Shown one piece after another: positions 22,284 to 34,253 of a DNA stretch of 64,000 nucleotides. Each line of letters opens with the position of its first letter. Within the stretch, counting starts at the first letter, position 1. Source of the stretch: Xanthoparmelia taractica (lineage: Eukaryota; Ascomycota; Lecanoromycetes; Lecanorales; Parmeliaceae); the NCBI GenBank assembly GCA_033085395.1, contig JANQBS010000001.1, positions 496,001 to 560,000 of the forward strand, read 5' to 3'. Below the pieces are notes generated by a model that was not told the origin of the DNA, ran no database searches, and worked only from the letters and a program-made list of their open reading frames with translations. The position numbers and the translations under genes are program-made.

Positions 22284-25200
22284 ATGACCTCAAGGTGAGT
22301 CAGCCATTCAAACCTACTTTACCTCATTGGATCCTTGACTAATAAATCAATCACGTGCAGACTAGATCGTTTAGTAACGTATGAGTGGCTGCATGACTGA
22401 ACCCTTGACCTCGGCTAACTTGAAACTCCATCATCTTAGGCTCCTTGAGACTGGCTCTACACAACTCATCAGAAATACTGCTGCCCAACAGCTCGGGGAT
22501 GTCCAGAAACAACATCCAGATGAACTGTTTAATCTCTTAACCCGAGTACTTCCCTTTCTCAAGTCCAAATCATGGGATACACGAACTGCTGCTGCCAAAG
22601 CTGTTGGCGGCATCGTCGAAAATGCTAGTCGCTTCGACCCCAATGGCGACGACGGCGACAACGGCTTCAAGGCGGATGACTCGGTCAAACATGAGTCTGG
22701 AGATGAACCTTCGTGTCTCCCCTCATTCTCTTTGGGTGAAACCCAACTGCAGCTGAAAACGCTTGACCTCACAGCAATCTTAACTAATGGCAAGAAGCTC
22801 TTGGGCAGTGGAGCTAAAGAGCAAGACTATGCTGTCGCATCTATGGATCCAGCGACAAGGCTGGACTTCCAACGAAGGGCTTCGTACGCCACCTTAGGCC
22901 TTTCTGGCGGAGATGTCGATGATCAGATATCCAAGATCCTTCGCGAGATGAACATTCCCAAGACTGATGCATCCGCTACCCGTGTGCCGACTATGCCCAA
23001 AGTCGACACGTCCGAAAGTATGATATCGGATGATCAGGCCATCCGGTCGCCGAGTCCTTTCACGCCTGGCGGAGATCCTGCCCAGACATCGACTGATGGA
23101 TCCGGACTCAGCAAGCGTCAGCTGAATCAGTTGAAGCGGAAAAAGAAACTTGATGCCAGGTCTCAGGCCAGCAAAGTTAGGGTGGTGGATCTCTCAGCTC
23201 GTCGACCAAGTACCAACACGCCAATCACGCCCGCAACATCCGAACCGTTCGCAATCAAGTCTAGCATCAAGCAGGAGATCGACGCTGACGGCGATACCGA
23301 TATGTTTTCACTAGCTCGCACAGGTGTTGACGAGGATGCCAAGATAATATCGGACTTCAAAGGCTCTATCGTTCCTGAGAAATCTGTTTTACAGACTGAA
23401 GCCGAGGAAGAAGGACTCGAGTGGCCTTTTGAACGATTGTGCGAGGTGCTTACGGTAGACCTTTTCGACCACCATTGGGAAGTCCGGCACGGAGCAGCCA
23501 TGGGCTTACGTGAAGTCATTCGTGTCCATGGTAGAGGTGCCGGTCGTGAGCGTGGAAGGAGCAGGGCTGTTAACGATCGGCTCAACAACAGATGGCTGGA
23601 GGACTTAGCCTGCCGCTTATGCGCCGTCTTAATGCTGGACCGCTTCGGCGACTACATTTCTGACAATGTCGTCGCGCCAATTCGCGAGACTATCGGACAG
23701 ACCCTTGGTGCTCTCATGTCGCATCTGGAAGCTACGACGGTGACTTCGGTCTACCACGTATTGTACCGTATGGTCATGCAGAAAGGGTTGCAGCTACCTA
23801 CACGCATATGGGAGGTGTGTCATGGGGGCATGATCGGGCTTCGGTACCTCGTGGCAGTTCGAAGCGATCTGCTCGTCAAGGACAATTGTCTGATGGATGG
23901 TGTAGTAGAAGCAGTCATGAAGGGCCTGGCGGACTTCGACGATGATGTTCGGGCCGTTAGTGCTGCTACTCTGACTCCAATCGCCCAGGAGTTCGTCACT
24001 CTTCGTCCAGCAGCACTTGATGATCTTATGAACATCGTCTGGGACTGCCTGTCAGATATTCGGGACGATCTCAGCGCCAGTACAGGATTTGTCATGGATC
24101 TCCTTGCCAAGCTCTGCAGCTTCCCGGAAGTGTTGGTCGCAATGCAGGGGAACGCAGCAAAGGACGAGGATCACTCCTTCACAAACCTTGTCCCGAGACT
24201 GTACCCTTTCCTCCGACATACGATCTCTAGTGTGCGATCCGCCGTCCTTCGCGCTTTACAGACCTTTCTGCGAATCGGAAGTCAGGATACAAGGGGTTGG
24301 GTGAATGGGAGAATTCTCAGGCTCGTCTTTCAGAATCTGCTCGTGGAGCGCAATGAAACGACGCTCAACCTATCCCTGGAAGTCTGGAATGCTCTTTTAG
24401 AAGCTCTTGTCCAAAGGAATGACTCGGAGGTCACTTCCGATTTCTTAGAGCACATGCACGACTTTTTGATCTTGGCCCTTCACCCGATTGGCACTTCTCG
24501 AAATCCCCTACCGATTGAACTATGCTATTTCATGAAGCCCTCTGGACAACTTTATGGACCACCCAATTCCGAGATGATTAAAGCAGCATCGCAACAGGCT
24601 ACCGAACCAGCTGCAAAGCGGAGAAAACGGTCTGAAAAGAAGGAGGAGGCCCCATCATCAGCTCACAACGTCGATGGACATATGATTTCTGGTGATGTTG
24701 ACCTCGTGGGTGTTGATGTACTGATAAGATCAAGACTGTACGCTGTAAAAGCCTTTGCTCGGGCGCTGGCTCTCCACCCACCGCTTGAGACAAGCTTAAA
24801 CGGCATTTCCGATGGCCTACGATCGCCCTTTTCAACCACACAGATGCTTTCTGGGTTGGTTATTGAAGAATATGCCCGCCAAATCTCGCCTACTTCGGGC
24901 TCCGCCGGTAGATTTAATGCTGAGCTGTTGTCAGTACTTGACAGTGAGAGGCCTGGAAGCTACAGGGATGTATTGCCCTACCTAAGAATTGTACGAGCTC
25001 AATGCCAAGCATTGCAGAACGCTTTCCGAGATCATGGACACGTATCTCAAGCCAAACTGCCATCTCTCGCCATTGTGGTCCAAGGTGAGATCGGAGCTGG
25101 GCCAACTGCCTTCTCTATTTCTAATGCGGAAGCCTGTGTCGGTGCCGATTTTGACCGGTTGAGGAAGAATCTTACGCCGGCCCACAGGATCACATCGTTC

Positions 25201-28200
25201 CAAATTCTCAACGACGCTCGCGCAGCCGCCCTTGAAGCGATCGATGAGGCCAAGAAAATCAAAGCAGAGAGGGATATGCGTATCAGAGCCGCGGCTGCGT
25301 CTGCGCTCATCGCCCTTGGAGAGATTCCAAAAAAACCAAGCAGCCTCATCAAAGGTGTCATGGACAGCATCAAGATGGAAGAGAATATCGAGTTGCAAAC
25401 AAGATCAGCTTTCTCGATAGCGTCTCTCCTAAATCATTACGCGTCTACACAAAAGCGTGGTCCTGCTGATAAGGTCACTGCAAATCTGATGAGCTTCTAC
25501 TGCATCGACACATCCGAGACGCCGGAGTTTCGCAACAACGCCACAAGGTCGGATGTCATCCTGTCGCTCCACAAAGAAGAAGACCGAAAAGACTATGCAA
25601 ATACGTCTGACTACGAAAAGGAAGCCAAGAGCGCAAGGATCACCCGGCGGGGCACCAAGGAAGCGCTTGATCAGCTGTGCCAAATGTTTGGCCCTCGACT
25701 GTTTGAAAAGGCACCAATCCTAAAATCCAAGATCGAAAACCCTCTTCGCCAAGCCTTTGGCGACGACTCACCAATGGACCTTGAAGACAATATGGAGTTC
25801 GGTCAGGAGGTTGTCGATGGCCTTTCGATATTACGTGCTCTGGTGCCAAATATCCACTCGACTCTGCACCCTTTCGTCATTGAACTGATGCCTCTAGTGG
25901 CAAAAGCATTGCGAAGTCGACTGTCAATATTCCGATACGCAGCTGCGAAATGCTTCGCGACGATATGCAGTGTCTTGAGGATTGAAGGAATGACTTTGTT
26001 GGTCGAGCATGTTCTCCCCTTCAGCAGCTCAGATGACCTGCATTGCAGACAAGGCACAATCGAGCTCGTTTACCACCTCATTCACGTGATGGAAGACAGC
26101 ATCTTGCCCTACGTTATCTTCCTCATAGTCCCTGTGCTGGGCCGCATGAGTGATTCTGATAACGATGTACGGCTGATTGCGACCACTACCTTCGCCACTT
26201 TAGTGAAGCTTGTTCCGTTGGAAGCTGGCATACCAGATCCGCCAGGGTTCCCCGAATCATTACTCAAGGGCAGAGATCGAGAACGCAAGTTCATTTCGCA
26301 AATGCTAGACTTCAAGAAAGTTGAGCCCTTCCAGCTTCCAGTGGCCATCAAAGCTGAGTTACGATCGTACCAACAAGAGGGTGTGAATTGGCTCGCTTTC
26401 CTGAATCGCTACCATCTTCACGGTATCCTCTGTGATGACATGGGCCTTGGGAAGACGCTGCAGACACTGTGTATTGTGGCGAGCGACCACCACCTCCGAG
26501 CAGAAGAATATGCGAAGACCAAAGCTTTGGATGTCCGAAGACTTCCATCTCTCATTGTCTGCCCTCCAACACTTTCCGGCCATTGGCAGCAAGAGATCCA
26601 ACAGTTTGCCCCATTTTTGTCCTGCATGGCTTATGTCGGGCCATCAGCGGACAGGGCCAAATTGAGAGATCAGCTTGGTAAGACAGATGTAGTCATCACC
26701 TCTTATGATATATGTAGGAACGACGTCGATGTCTTCCTGCCAATCAGTTGGAACTACTGCGTCCTCGATGAGGGCCATCTCATCAAGAATCCAAAGGCCA
26801 AGACTAGTATGGCTGTCAAGCGACTCGTCAGCAATCATCGCCTCATTCTCTCCGGAACTCCAATACAGAACAATGTACTCGAACTTTGGTCCCTCTTCGA
26901 CTTTCTGATGCCCGGCTTTTTGGGTACGGAGAAGGTATTCCTTGACCGCTTTGCCAAACCAATAGCGGCATCTCGCTTCAGCAAATCGTCCTCCAAAGAA
27001 CAAGAAGCCGGTGCTCTTGCAATCGAAGCTCTACACAAGCAAGTCCTACCCTTTCTCCTTCGCCGCCTGAAAGAGGAGGTACTCGACGATCTCCCCCCTA
27101 AGATCCTCCAGAACTATTACTGTGATCTTTCCGAATTGCAAAAGAAGCTCTTTGATGATTTTGCCAAGAAGGAGCGTAAGACTCTTACCGACAAGGCTGG
27201 CAGCGACAGCAAAGAAGCCAAACAGCATATCTTCCAGGCTCTTCAATATATGCGTAAGCTATGCAACTCGCCGTCTCTCGTGGTGAAGGAAGATCACAAG
27301 CAGTACGCGGCCATACAATCTCAACTCGCTCGCCAGAACTCCAGCCTCAAGGACGTTGCCCATGCTCCCAAGCTCACAGCTTTACGCGACTTGCTGGTAG
27401 ACTGCGGTATCGGCGCAGATCCTGCTGAGAACAACAATTTTGTCTCTCCCCACCGCGCCCTGATATTCTGCCAAATGAAGGAGATGCTTGATATAGTCGC
27501 CAACGACGTCCTGCGCGCTCTTCTCCCCTCCGTTCAATACTTGCGCTTAGATGGTAGTGTGGAAGCCAATAAGCGTCAAAACATCGTCAATCAGTTCAAC
27601 ACAGACCCCAGCTATGACTGCCTGCTATTGACCACCAGCGTTGGTGGGCTAGGACTCAACTTGACTGGTGCCGATACCGTCATCTTCGTGGAGCATGACT
27701 GGAATCCGCAGAAAGACCTGCAGGCTATGGACCGCGCTCATAGAATCGGACAGAAGAAAGTAGTGAACGTGTATCGGCTGGTCACACGGGGCACATTGGA
27801 GGAGAAGATTTTGAAGTATGGTGCCCCCTAATCTCCATGAAACCCCATTTGTACCCCATCGCAAGCGCAATGCATTGCTAACGTCGGTTTTTCTGCACAG
27901 TCTCCAGCGTTTCAAAATCGACGTTGCCTCCACTGTGGTAAACCAACAAAACGCCGGTCTGGCGACTATGGAAACGGACCAGATCCTCGATCTCTTCAAT
28001 CTCGGCGAGACGGCGCCCGCCGCTACGCTTGAGAATAAGGACGCAGCGGACGGCAGGGAAGAAGACATGGTGGATGTGGCTACTGGCGAGGTCAAGGAGA
28101 AGGGCAAGAAGGGCTGGCTGGATGATTTGGGGGAGTTGTGGGATGAGAGGGCGTATGAGGAGGAGTTCGATTTGGGAGGGTTCTTGAAGACGATGAAGAT

Positions 28201-28204
28201 GTAG
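22284..28204 (+). CDS. MOT1: Mot1/BTAF1 TBP-removing Swi2/Snf2 ATPase
   Basis: Exons 22284-22294, 22361-22378, 22440-27815 and 27901-28204, giving 1902 residues, close to the family's usual length. The two tiny first exons (11 and 18 nt) splice to 'MTSRLDRLVT' before 'LLETGSTQLIRNTAAQQLGD', the exact Mot1 N-terminus. The N-terminal two-thirds is HEAT-repeat scaffold that grips TBP. The C-terminal ATPase has 'CDDMGLGKTLQ' (Walker A, about residue 1342), 'DEGH' (about 1453), 'LSGTPIQNN', and late helicase motifs 'LLLTTSVGGLGLNLTGADTV' and 'AMDRAHRIGQ'. The last exon restores 'LNLQRFKIDVASTVVNQQNA'. Mot1 uses ATP to strip TBP from DNA and so redistributes it between promoters in the nucleus. An ATG at 22381 lies in the second intron and is not the true start. 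Confidence 0.96.
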
Positions 28205-29166
28205 TGCTGCTCTGTGCTGAGAGAGAGAAAGTGAGAAGGGGGGAGAGTGGATGGTTTATTCTTTTTTTTTTCTTCATGCATTCTTTTTCATGCGGATGAG
28301 GAGGGGAGGAAGGCAAGGCAAGGCACTTGGTCCTGCTTGCTGCATGCATCTTTAGCGAATGAGCGTATTATTGAGCATTGATTTCATTAGCGTTCTTGAG
28401 CATCAAGACCGAAAGAGAAAGAGAAAAAGAATCATTAGTATTGGAAGTACTTCGATACGACCCGAGCTCCGTGCTCTGTGACTGTGACTGTGACTGTGAC
28501 TGTATTCGATTCCGTGCATGTGCGTGTGCGTGTGCGTTTAGACCCTTTTTTTTGGGGGAAATTGAATGGAATGATATTTTGAGGCGGCTGGTTTTGAATG
28601 TGGGTATGGGATCCGGGGTTTAAAGCATCGTATACGGATTAATGGTTGCGGAATATCATGGCAAAATTTCACCAAGTTGATGTCTATGTGTGGTTGGTTT
28701 CATGGAACGGCTTACACATACATAGGACAAACACTCTCCTATACAAACCTCCTTTCTTCTCATTCTCAAATTTCTCGCTCCCTTTATCCGCAAGTCGCAA
28801 ATCGACGACTCAATGTATTAATTACACAACATGCAATTTCGGAACCCTATCTACCTGCTCCTCCTCGATCGCACGCTACCTAGCTTCGAACACCTTGAAC
28901 CCCCTTCGAAATGGATATCCGCCTAGTTGTGAAAGAAGTGCGTTTTCCTAGTCGGCCAAAGGTACAAAATCCGGTTAATGACATGACACCGCAGAAAAGA
29001 AAGAAAAAGAAAGTAACTTTTGACCCATCATGTCGACTGCATACTCTCATTCGTGCATCAGCTTATCGTATCGTATGTAGCATTCTCATAAAAAAACATC
29101 AATCGAAACATTCCGCAACATCGGCTCTCAAAGTTCGGCATATCAAGTGTGAGGATGGTCAAAAGG
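28205..29166. other. Convergent 3' intergenic region
   Basis: About 960 bp between convergent stops. It contains a T-run at about 28261-28272, a TGTGAC repeat and a TGTGCG-like repeat. Open frames near 28650-29200 lack coding character. Confidence 0.5.
28476..28503. repeat. TGTGAC short tandem repeat
   Basis: Four to five copies of a hexamer (TGTGAC), followed after about 15 bp by GTGCGT-type units. Confidence 0.85.
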
Positions 29167-31238
29167 TCAGCGCCTCGCCTTTGGTCTTGCGAGCATGTTC
29201 AATCTTCCCAAGCTGATGCCCATCCTGCCCTTCTCTTTCGCACCACCCGGCTTGGGGATTCTGCTCCCGGCTGCGCGTCTCTTCAATGGGGAGGGAGCAT
29301 CCGTTGTCTTCTCTAGCGAAGCATTCATACGCTGCTTCTTCGATCTTGGCTGATGGTCGTTAGCTTCATCCAATGCCCTGGGGTCGACGTTTTCTTCATC
29401 TTCGGCTTCGGTGTCGGATTCGGCACGACGTCGCTTCTTGTTCGACATGCCATGCGGAATGGGAGGCAGGGTGGTGAAGGCAGGTAGTGGTGTCGAGATG
29501 CCGCTTGGACGGACATAACGGATTGTGCTCCCTGGACTTGTGACCGTCGTAGGGGATGTGGTGCTGAAGTCCATAGTCTTCTCGGAACGGAAGGTGAAAT
29601 CCCCAGGCGTAGATGCTCTGGGGATCTTGGTGCGGGTAGTGATATTAGGGGAGTTGCCTAGGTCTGGATAGGAGATCGGATCGGAGGACTGGCGTGATTC
29701 GTTGGACGCCTGCGACTGATGCTGTGGATGTGGTGTAGGGATCTTGGACGGGGATGGCGAGTTGGCAATCGGGTCGCGCTGAGACTTGGTATTGGGTGTG
29801 AACACTACTCGCTTCATCGTGGGGGAACGATTCAGGTCCACCGACGGAGTTCCGGGGAGACTGGGCAACTCCTTGTCAAGATCCAACTTGCCTTGAGGGA
29901 CTGGCAGGTGAGTGCCTGCTGCAACCTTTCTAGGATCATTGGAGAACTTCGGTTGGGAGCGATGTAGAATGGACTTCATACTGCCAAAATGTGAAAGCGA
30001 AGAGAGGTACTTGTTGCTTCCTTCTGTCTTTGGCGCTCTTGGATTTCCAAGGGTCCTTGTGGAAGCAGACTTACTCAATGATGGAATCATGGATACCTTC
30101 ATTGACTTTACGCTGGCTGAGCGTGCCAAAGATGCCTTTGTAGGGGTGGTGACGGCGCTTGGCAGGCCAGACTGAGTCCATACCTTTGCAGGTGTCATCT
30201 GTGCATTCTCTAGCTCTGAGTCAGTGTCCCGTGAGACCGGCCTCGCTGAGGATGTATCATCGTAGCGGCTCTGCTTGGCACGCTTTCCTGGCGAGGTGTT
30301 CTCAAGTCGATCGCTTGAAATCTGTTGGCCGGTATTTTTGAAAGACCTCGATCGAGGAAGTTTCCCGAAAGGTTCGTCCAGCCCTGCCTTTGATGGGCTT
30401 CGCTTCAACGAAGATGTATTGGTCTCGACCTTTTTCTTCCAGACTGATGCATGTCCAGTAATGGAATCCATCTTTTTGAACTCCTGCTTATGAACATCGC
30501 TATATCGTCCAGACTTGCCCTTAGGCTTAGCAATCTTCCGACCACCAACACCGTAGAGCTGGTCCGCCTCGCCATCTTTGTGTTCTTGTTTGCTTCGCTC
30601 TTCTATCATCTGCGCTTTGATCTTTGCAGCTTCTTCCCGTACGCTATCCATGATTTTCTGTGCCTCGACACTGAGGTCCGACTCTGGGCGCTCGAAGCTA
30701 AAGTCGAAGGTAGGCGAGGTCATTTTGTTGGGCAAAGAGCCTTTCGACTTGGATGGCGTCTGCTGAGGCGGCGGTATGAGAGTAGGCTTGGATGGAGAAC
30801 TAGTCATGCGAGAAAAGATATTGCCGAAGCCCTGACGAGATGCCGATGGCTTGATAGTACTTTGGTGGACTTTGCTTGGGTGCATTTCTTGCATAGACGG
30901 CTGCATGCGTGAAGCTGTCTGAGGCGTTTTCACTGGCGATGTCTGGGCAGCGAATTTCGATTGCGCCACTGCAGTGTTTGGAGGGGCGAGAGGAGAAGAG
31001 ACAATGGTATTCAGCGAGCGTAGGGCGCCGCTTGCTGGGGACTCGTCCCGCTCGATTAGGGAGGATAGCTTGCTTGCTAAGGGTGTGGTATTGCACTGAG
31101 ACTATTGCCCGATCAGTGCTTTTTCCTGGACCATGAGGCAGGTGTAGAGGGGAATGGAAGCTTGGTCCAGCTGCAACAGTGTTTACTCACGGGTGTTTCG
31201 CCCCTTATGCGGGAGGACCGTCGCTGGGGTGTGGCCAT
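29167..31238 (-). CDS. Basic SP/TP-rich protein, probably nuclear
   Basis: Exons 31191-31238 and 29167-31095 (minus), giving 658 residues. I do not recognise a named family. The start reads 'MATPQRRSSRIRGETP', then 'TTPLASKLSSLIERDESPAS' after splicing. A conserved-looking core follows: 'SPTFDFSFERPESDLSVEAQ', then a short predicted coiled coil 'KIMDSVREEAAKIKAQMIEE' (about residues 160-180). The protein is full of SPSK, SPVK and TP motifs, typical of DNA-associated or cyclin-dependent kinase substrates. Basic clusters 'NKKRRRAES' and 'PRSKKQRM' look like nuclear localisation signals. A nuclear or chromosome-linked role is inference from composition only. It converges on the Mot1 gene. Confidence 0.8.
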
Positions 31239-32650
31239 GGCCAACAAGATAGCAGTGCACTTTTGTCTGTGATAGATACGGAAGACTTCTTTGTGTAAAA
31301 GCGTGCAAATTTTTGGAGACTGAGTGACGGTATCAAGACTGTTTGTTATCGCAGAATTGACGAGTTGTTTACTTTATCGCCTAGACCGCCTTAGCGCAGC
31401 CGCTGCTAGTGTAAGATAAATCTACGGTAGCCTAAAGATCTGGTCTGGCATGTTGATACCGTGCCATTAGTACCGCCTTAGTTGTGCTGAGCGACATGCT
31501 GAATAGATAGCTTTATAGCGCGCCAAACTATCTTGTTCCTCTTCCTCCTCTCATGATTTACGGTCTGCTTCGGATGCTATCAGGATACTTGTACCGTTAT
31601 ACAGGTTCAGCGCGATTCCAAATCTTCAAGTAAGACTCGTCATTTTTGGAAAAGCCTCCAATTTGGAGCGATATTCATAATCTAGGGCTACTAGGATTTC
31701 CCGTGCAAGCCTTAAAACCGCAGATGAACTAGTATCTTTGGAAGTGAAAAGTTATCTCCGAGATGATGTTCTTGGGTCTGAAGGCAAAGGGGAAAACACA
31801 GGCGTGCCTTGTCCTCCGGAGCCATCCAAAGCCGTCGAAGCTAGCATCGCGGCTCCAAGATCTGCGCTTTGAAATCGACTAGGAGGAGACCAAGATTAAC
31901 ATAAGGCGAGCCACTTTTTAGCTTTTGCTGCATAACTTTCGACAGTCAATGGTACGGCCCAGAAGGGTGCCAACGTCAAGTCTTAGTTGAAGGTTCAGTT
32001 TCAGGAGATGCTGGTTTAAGCAGATATTTCCACTCGATTCGCAGCTAAACTTTACCACCCTCGGATTTCTATAAAGGTTCTCATCTTCACAGATCCCTTG
32101 AAGCAACAGCCCTCATTTGAAAGGATCGGCCTAGAGGGGCAGCGACCTGATATAGCAGAGTATCATGACAGCGTTTAATGCGATCGAAAGCCGTATGAAG
32201 AATTTCTCAGCCGCAGGGATCGAAGGAACGGACGCCAAGCATAGGCAAACAGCTGTAATCTGTCTCAAGTACGAGGACTAAAAAATGACAAGTAGTGGTC
32301 GCAGCAAGCTCGACCGCGGAATCTCGAGAATATAGAAATATCGACACCGCCGGTGCTATTTGCAGCCCGAAGTAATACAAACAACAAGCCCCAGCCGCCA
32401 CTGGCGGACATCAGAGTGTTGGAATTTTGTACCATAATTGCTGGGACATTCATTAGACGTGCCCTAGTGGAGTATAAAGCGGATAGCCAAATGATGAATG
32501 CGGTCTGTCTGATGATGAGGCATCGTCCAAGAAAAGGAAGGCGTTGCTTTGGGTCGTGAAATGTGTGTTCTGTGGGCTTGTGCCCTGCCGTCATGAGCCC
32601 GGTGCGATTAGTAACGAGTGATGAGGAGGCAGCATAATGAAAGCGCCCTG
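31239..32650. other. Intergenic region
   Basis: About 1.4 kb between the 5' end of the SP/TP-rich gene and the 3' end of the Rossmann gene. Short frames only; nothing recognisable. Confidence 0.5.
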
Positions 32651-33257
32651 TTACAGTCCTGCCAACCTTCTCAGCCCCACATTCTCAATCAGAACTCCCA
32701 CCCCTTCCCCCTGTCCATCGAAGCTGACGCCCTTCCCTCGGTATACCCTCTCTACATCCTCTTTGGTTCCCTGTTCTTCCGCACACTTGACAAGAACTTC
32801 TGCCAATTTGCCTGTGGGGCTGACCGCACTGGGCCATGCTGCCCTTAGCATTGGCACCAGCTTGTCCATCAAAGCATACGTAAACGGCTTCTTCCCTTCT
32901 TTAAGCTTCGCATCCTGCGTGTCGTCGATGAAGGCAGGCCGGACGTTGTAGATGCGAAGTGAAGGGTATGAAGGGGCGAGAGAGATGAGGGAGGATTCAG
33001 CAGCGCCTTTGGTCCTGGCAAAGAGGGCGGTAAAGCGACCAGGGTCACGCGTAGCCTTGGAAGGGATTAGTCGGGACCTGTATGCTTTGGCAGGACTAGA
33101 TAAGAGCTCACTCCTGCCCCAGAGATGTAGACGAAATTGAAGAGAGGGTTCAAGGTCGCGAAGGCTTTGGCGGCTGCGAGAGGGTAATCGAGGGTTATGA
33201 CTTTGTATTCCCTGCAATGAGATTCAAGTCAGGCCCTTTCCATAGACTGCTCCGAGC

Positions 33258-33288
<31 letters not shown>

Positions 33289-33570
33289 TTCCAAATGGCT
33301 CCGCTATACTCACTCAGCGCTGACCTGCCCGGCGGGAACGCCCAAAGCCCACACGCAGCCCACTGCTCCCTTCAGCTGCTCAAGCAGCCCATTTGGATAG
33401 GCATTGAAGTCCTTGTGAATAATTACATTGACTTTCGCGACACCGGTAGCTTGCTTGACAGGGCGTCGTGAGAGCACGGAGATCCGAGAGATGCTGGAGG
33501 AAGCTATGCAGCGAGCGAGAACGGCAGAGCCGGCGGTCCCGGTGCAGCCGGTCAAAATGACGTGAGCCAT
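32651..33570 (-). CDS. NAD(P)-binding Rossmann-fold protein
   Basis: Exons 33314-33570, 33112-33211 and 32651-33055 (minus), giving 253 residues. The N-terminus 'MAHVILTGCTGTAGSAVLAR' is a GxxGxxG-type dinucleotide-binding loop of the atypical short-chain dehydrogenase/epimerase class. It is followed by 'ISVLSRRPVKQATG' and, after splicing, 'EEYKVITLDYPLAAAKAFAT' and 'FNFVYISGAG', then 'RTKGAAESSLISLAPSYPSL' and 'IYNVRPAFID'. No classical catalytic YxxxK is evident, as in many NmrA/HTATIP2-like members. The substrate is unknown; it may be a redox enzyme or a redox sensor. A (TC)n microsatellite lies in its first intron. Confidence 0.85.
33258..33283. repeat. TC dinucleotide microsatellite
   Basis: About 12 TC units inside the first intron of the Rossmann-fold gene. 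On the transcribed strand it is a GA run. Confidence 0.85.
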
Positions 33571-34253
33571 GGTCTGGGAAATCCTGAACGGAGGTTCATG
33601 GTAATTTAAGCTACGGAAAGCTGCTGCCTGTACAGATGCGAGTCGAGTATGTAAGGTACTTAGTCAGGCATTCTGCTTACAGCCTCGGAGTTAAAGGCGT
33701 TGCGTATCTCCTTTGAAGCGCGAGAGGACAAACCCTAACCCTAATTCCACTATCTGTTTTTTGGCCCAGTCTGGACTGCGATCAAATGTTCGGCGCCCTC
33801 ACACTACAGATAACACTTTATTGCTGATTAATAGTCATTATCTGACGAGCAACACAATGCATTGAGTCTCAGAGTGCTGAATGCTGTTGTCATTCGTACG
33901 ACGATGCGGTCCATTACGGCAGATTCCACAATTAATTCGTTGGAATCTTCAGCTTCAAGAGTAATAGTGGGACACCCATAATCTCGTAGGATGAGCATCC
34001 ATGAAAGACAAGACCCGGCAATCCCTTCTGAAACGTACTTTAAGGGCGCTAGGGGGTTCTGCGAAACCCTGCCCACAGCATATTGACAGCTTCTTTATCT
34101 ATAAAGATCTTGAGCAGTAAACCATCCGCATTAGCTACCTACAGCTTTAACAATTCGCGATATTTCGTACTCCAGATCCTCAGCCTGATCAACTGCCAGC
34201 CAGGTTAAACTGAGTCGCTCCCGCCATTGCACCAGCTTGTCTTTATACGCAGA
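33571..34253. other. Intergenic region
   Basis: About 680 bp. It contains two CCCTAA units at about 33732-33744, too few to be telomeric. No gene seen. Confidence 0.5.

Noticed and set aside
23163..23588. Open frame antisense to Mot1
   Set aside because: A shadow of the strongly supported Mot1 coding frame, without its own motif.
33732..33744. Telomere-like CCCTAA repeat
   Set aside because: Only two units inside unique sequence, with genes on both sides.
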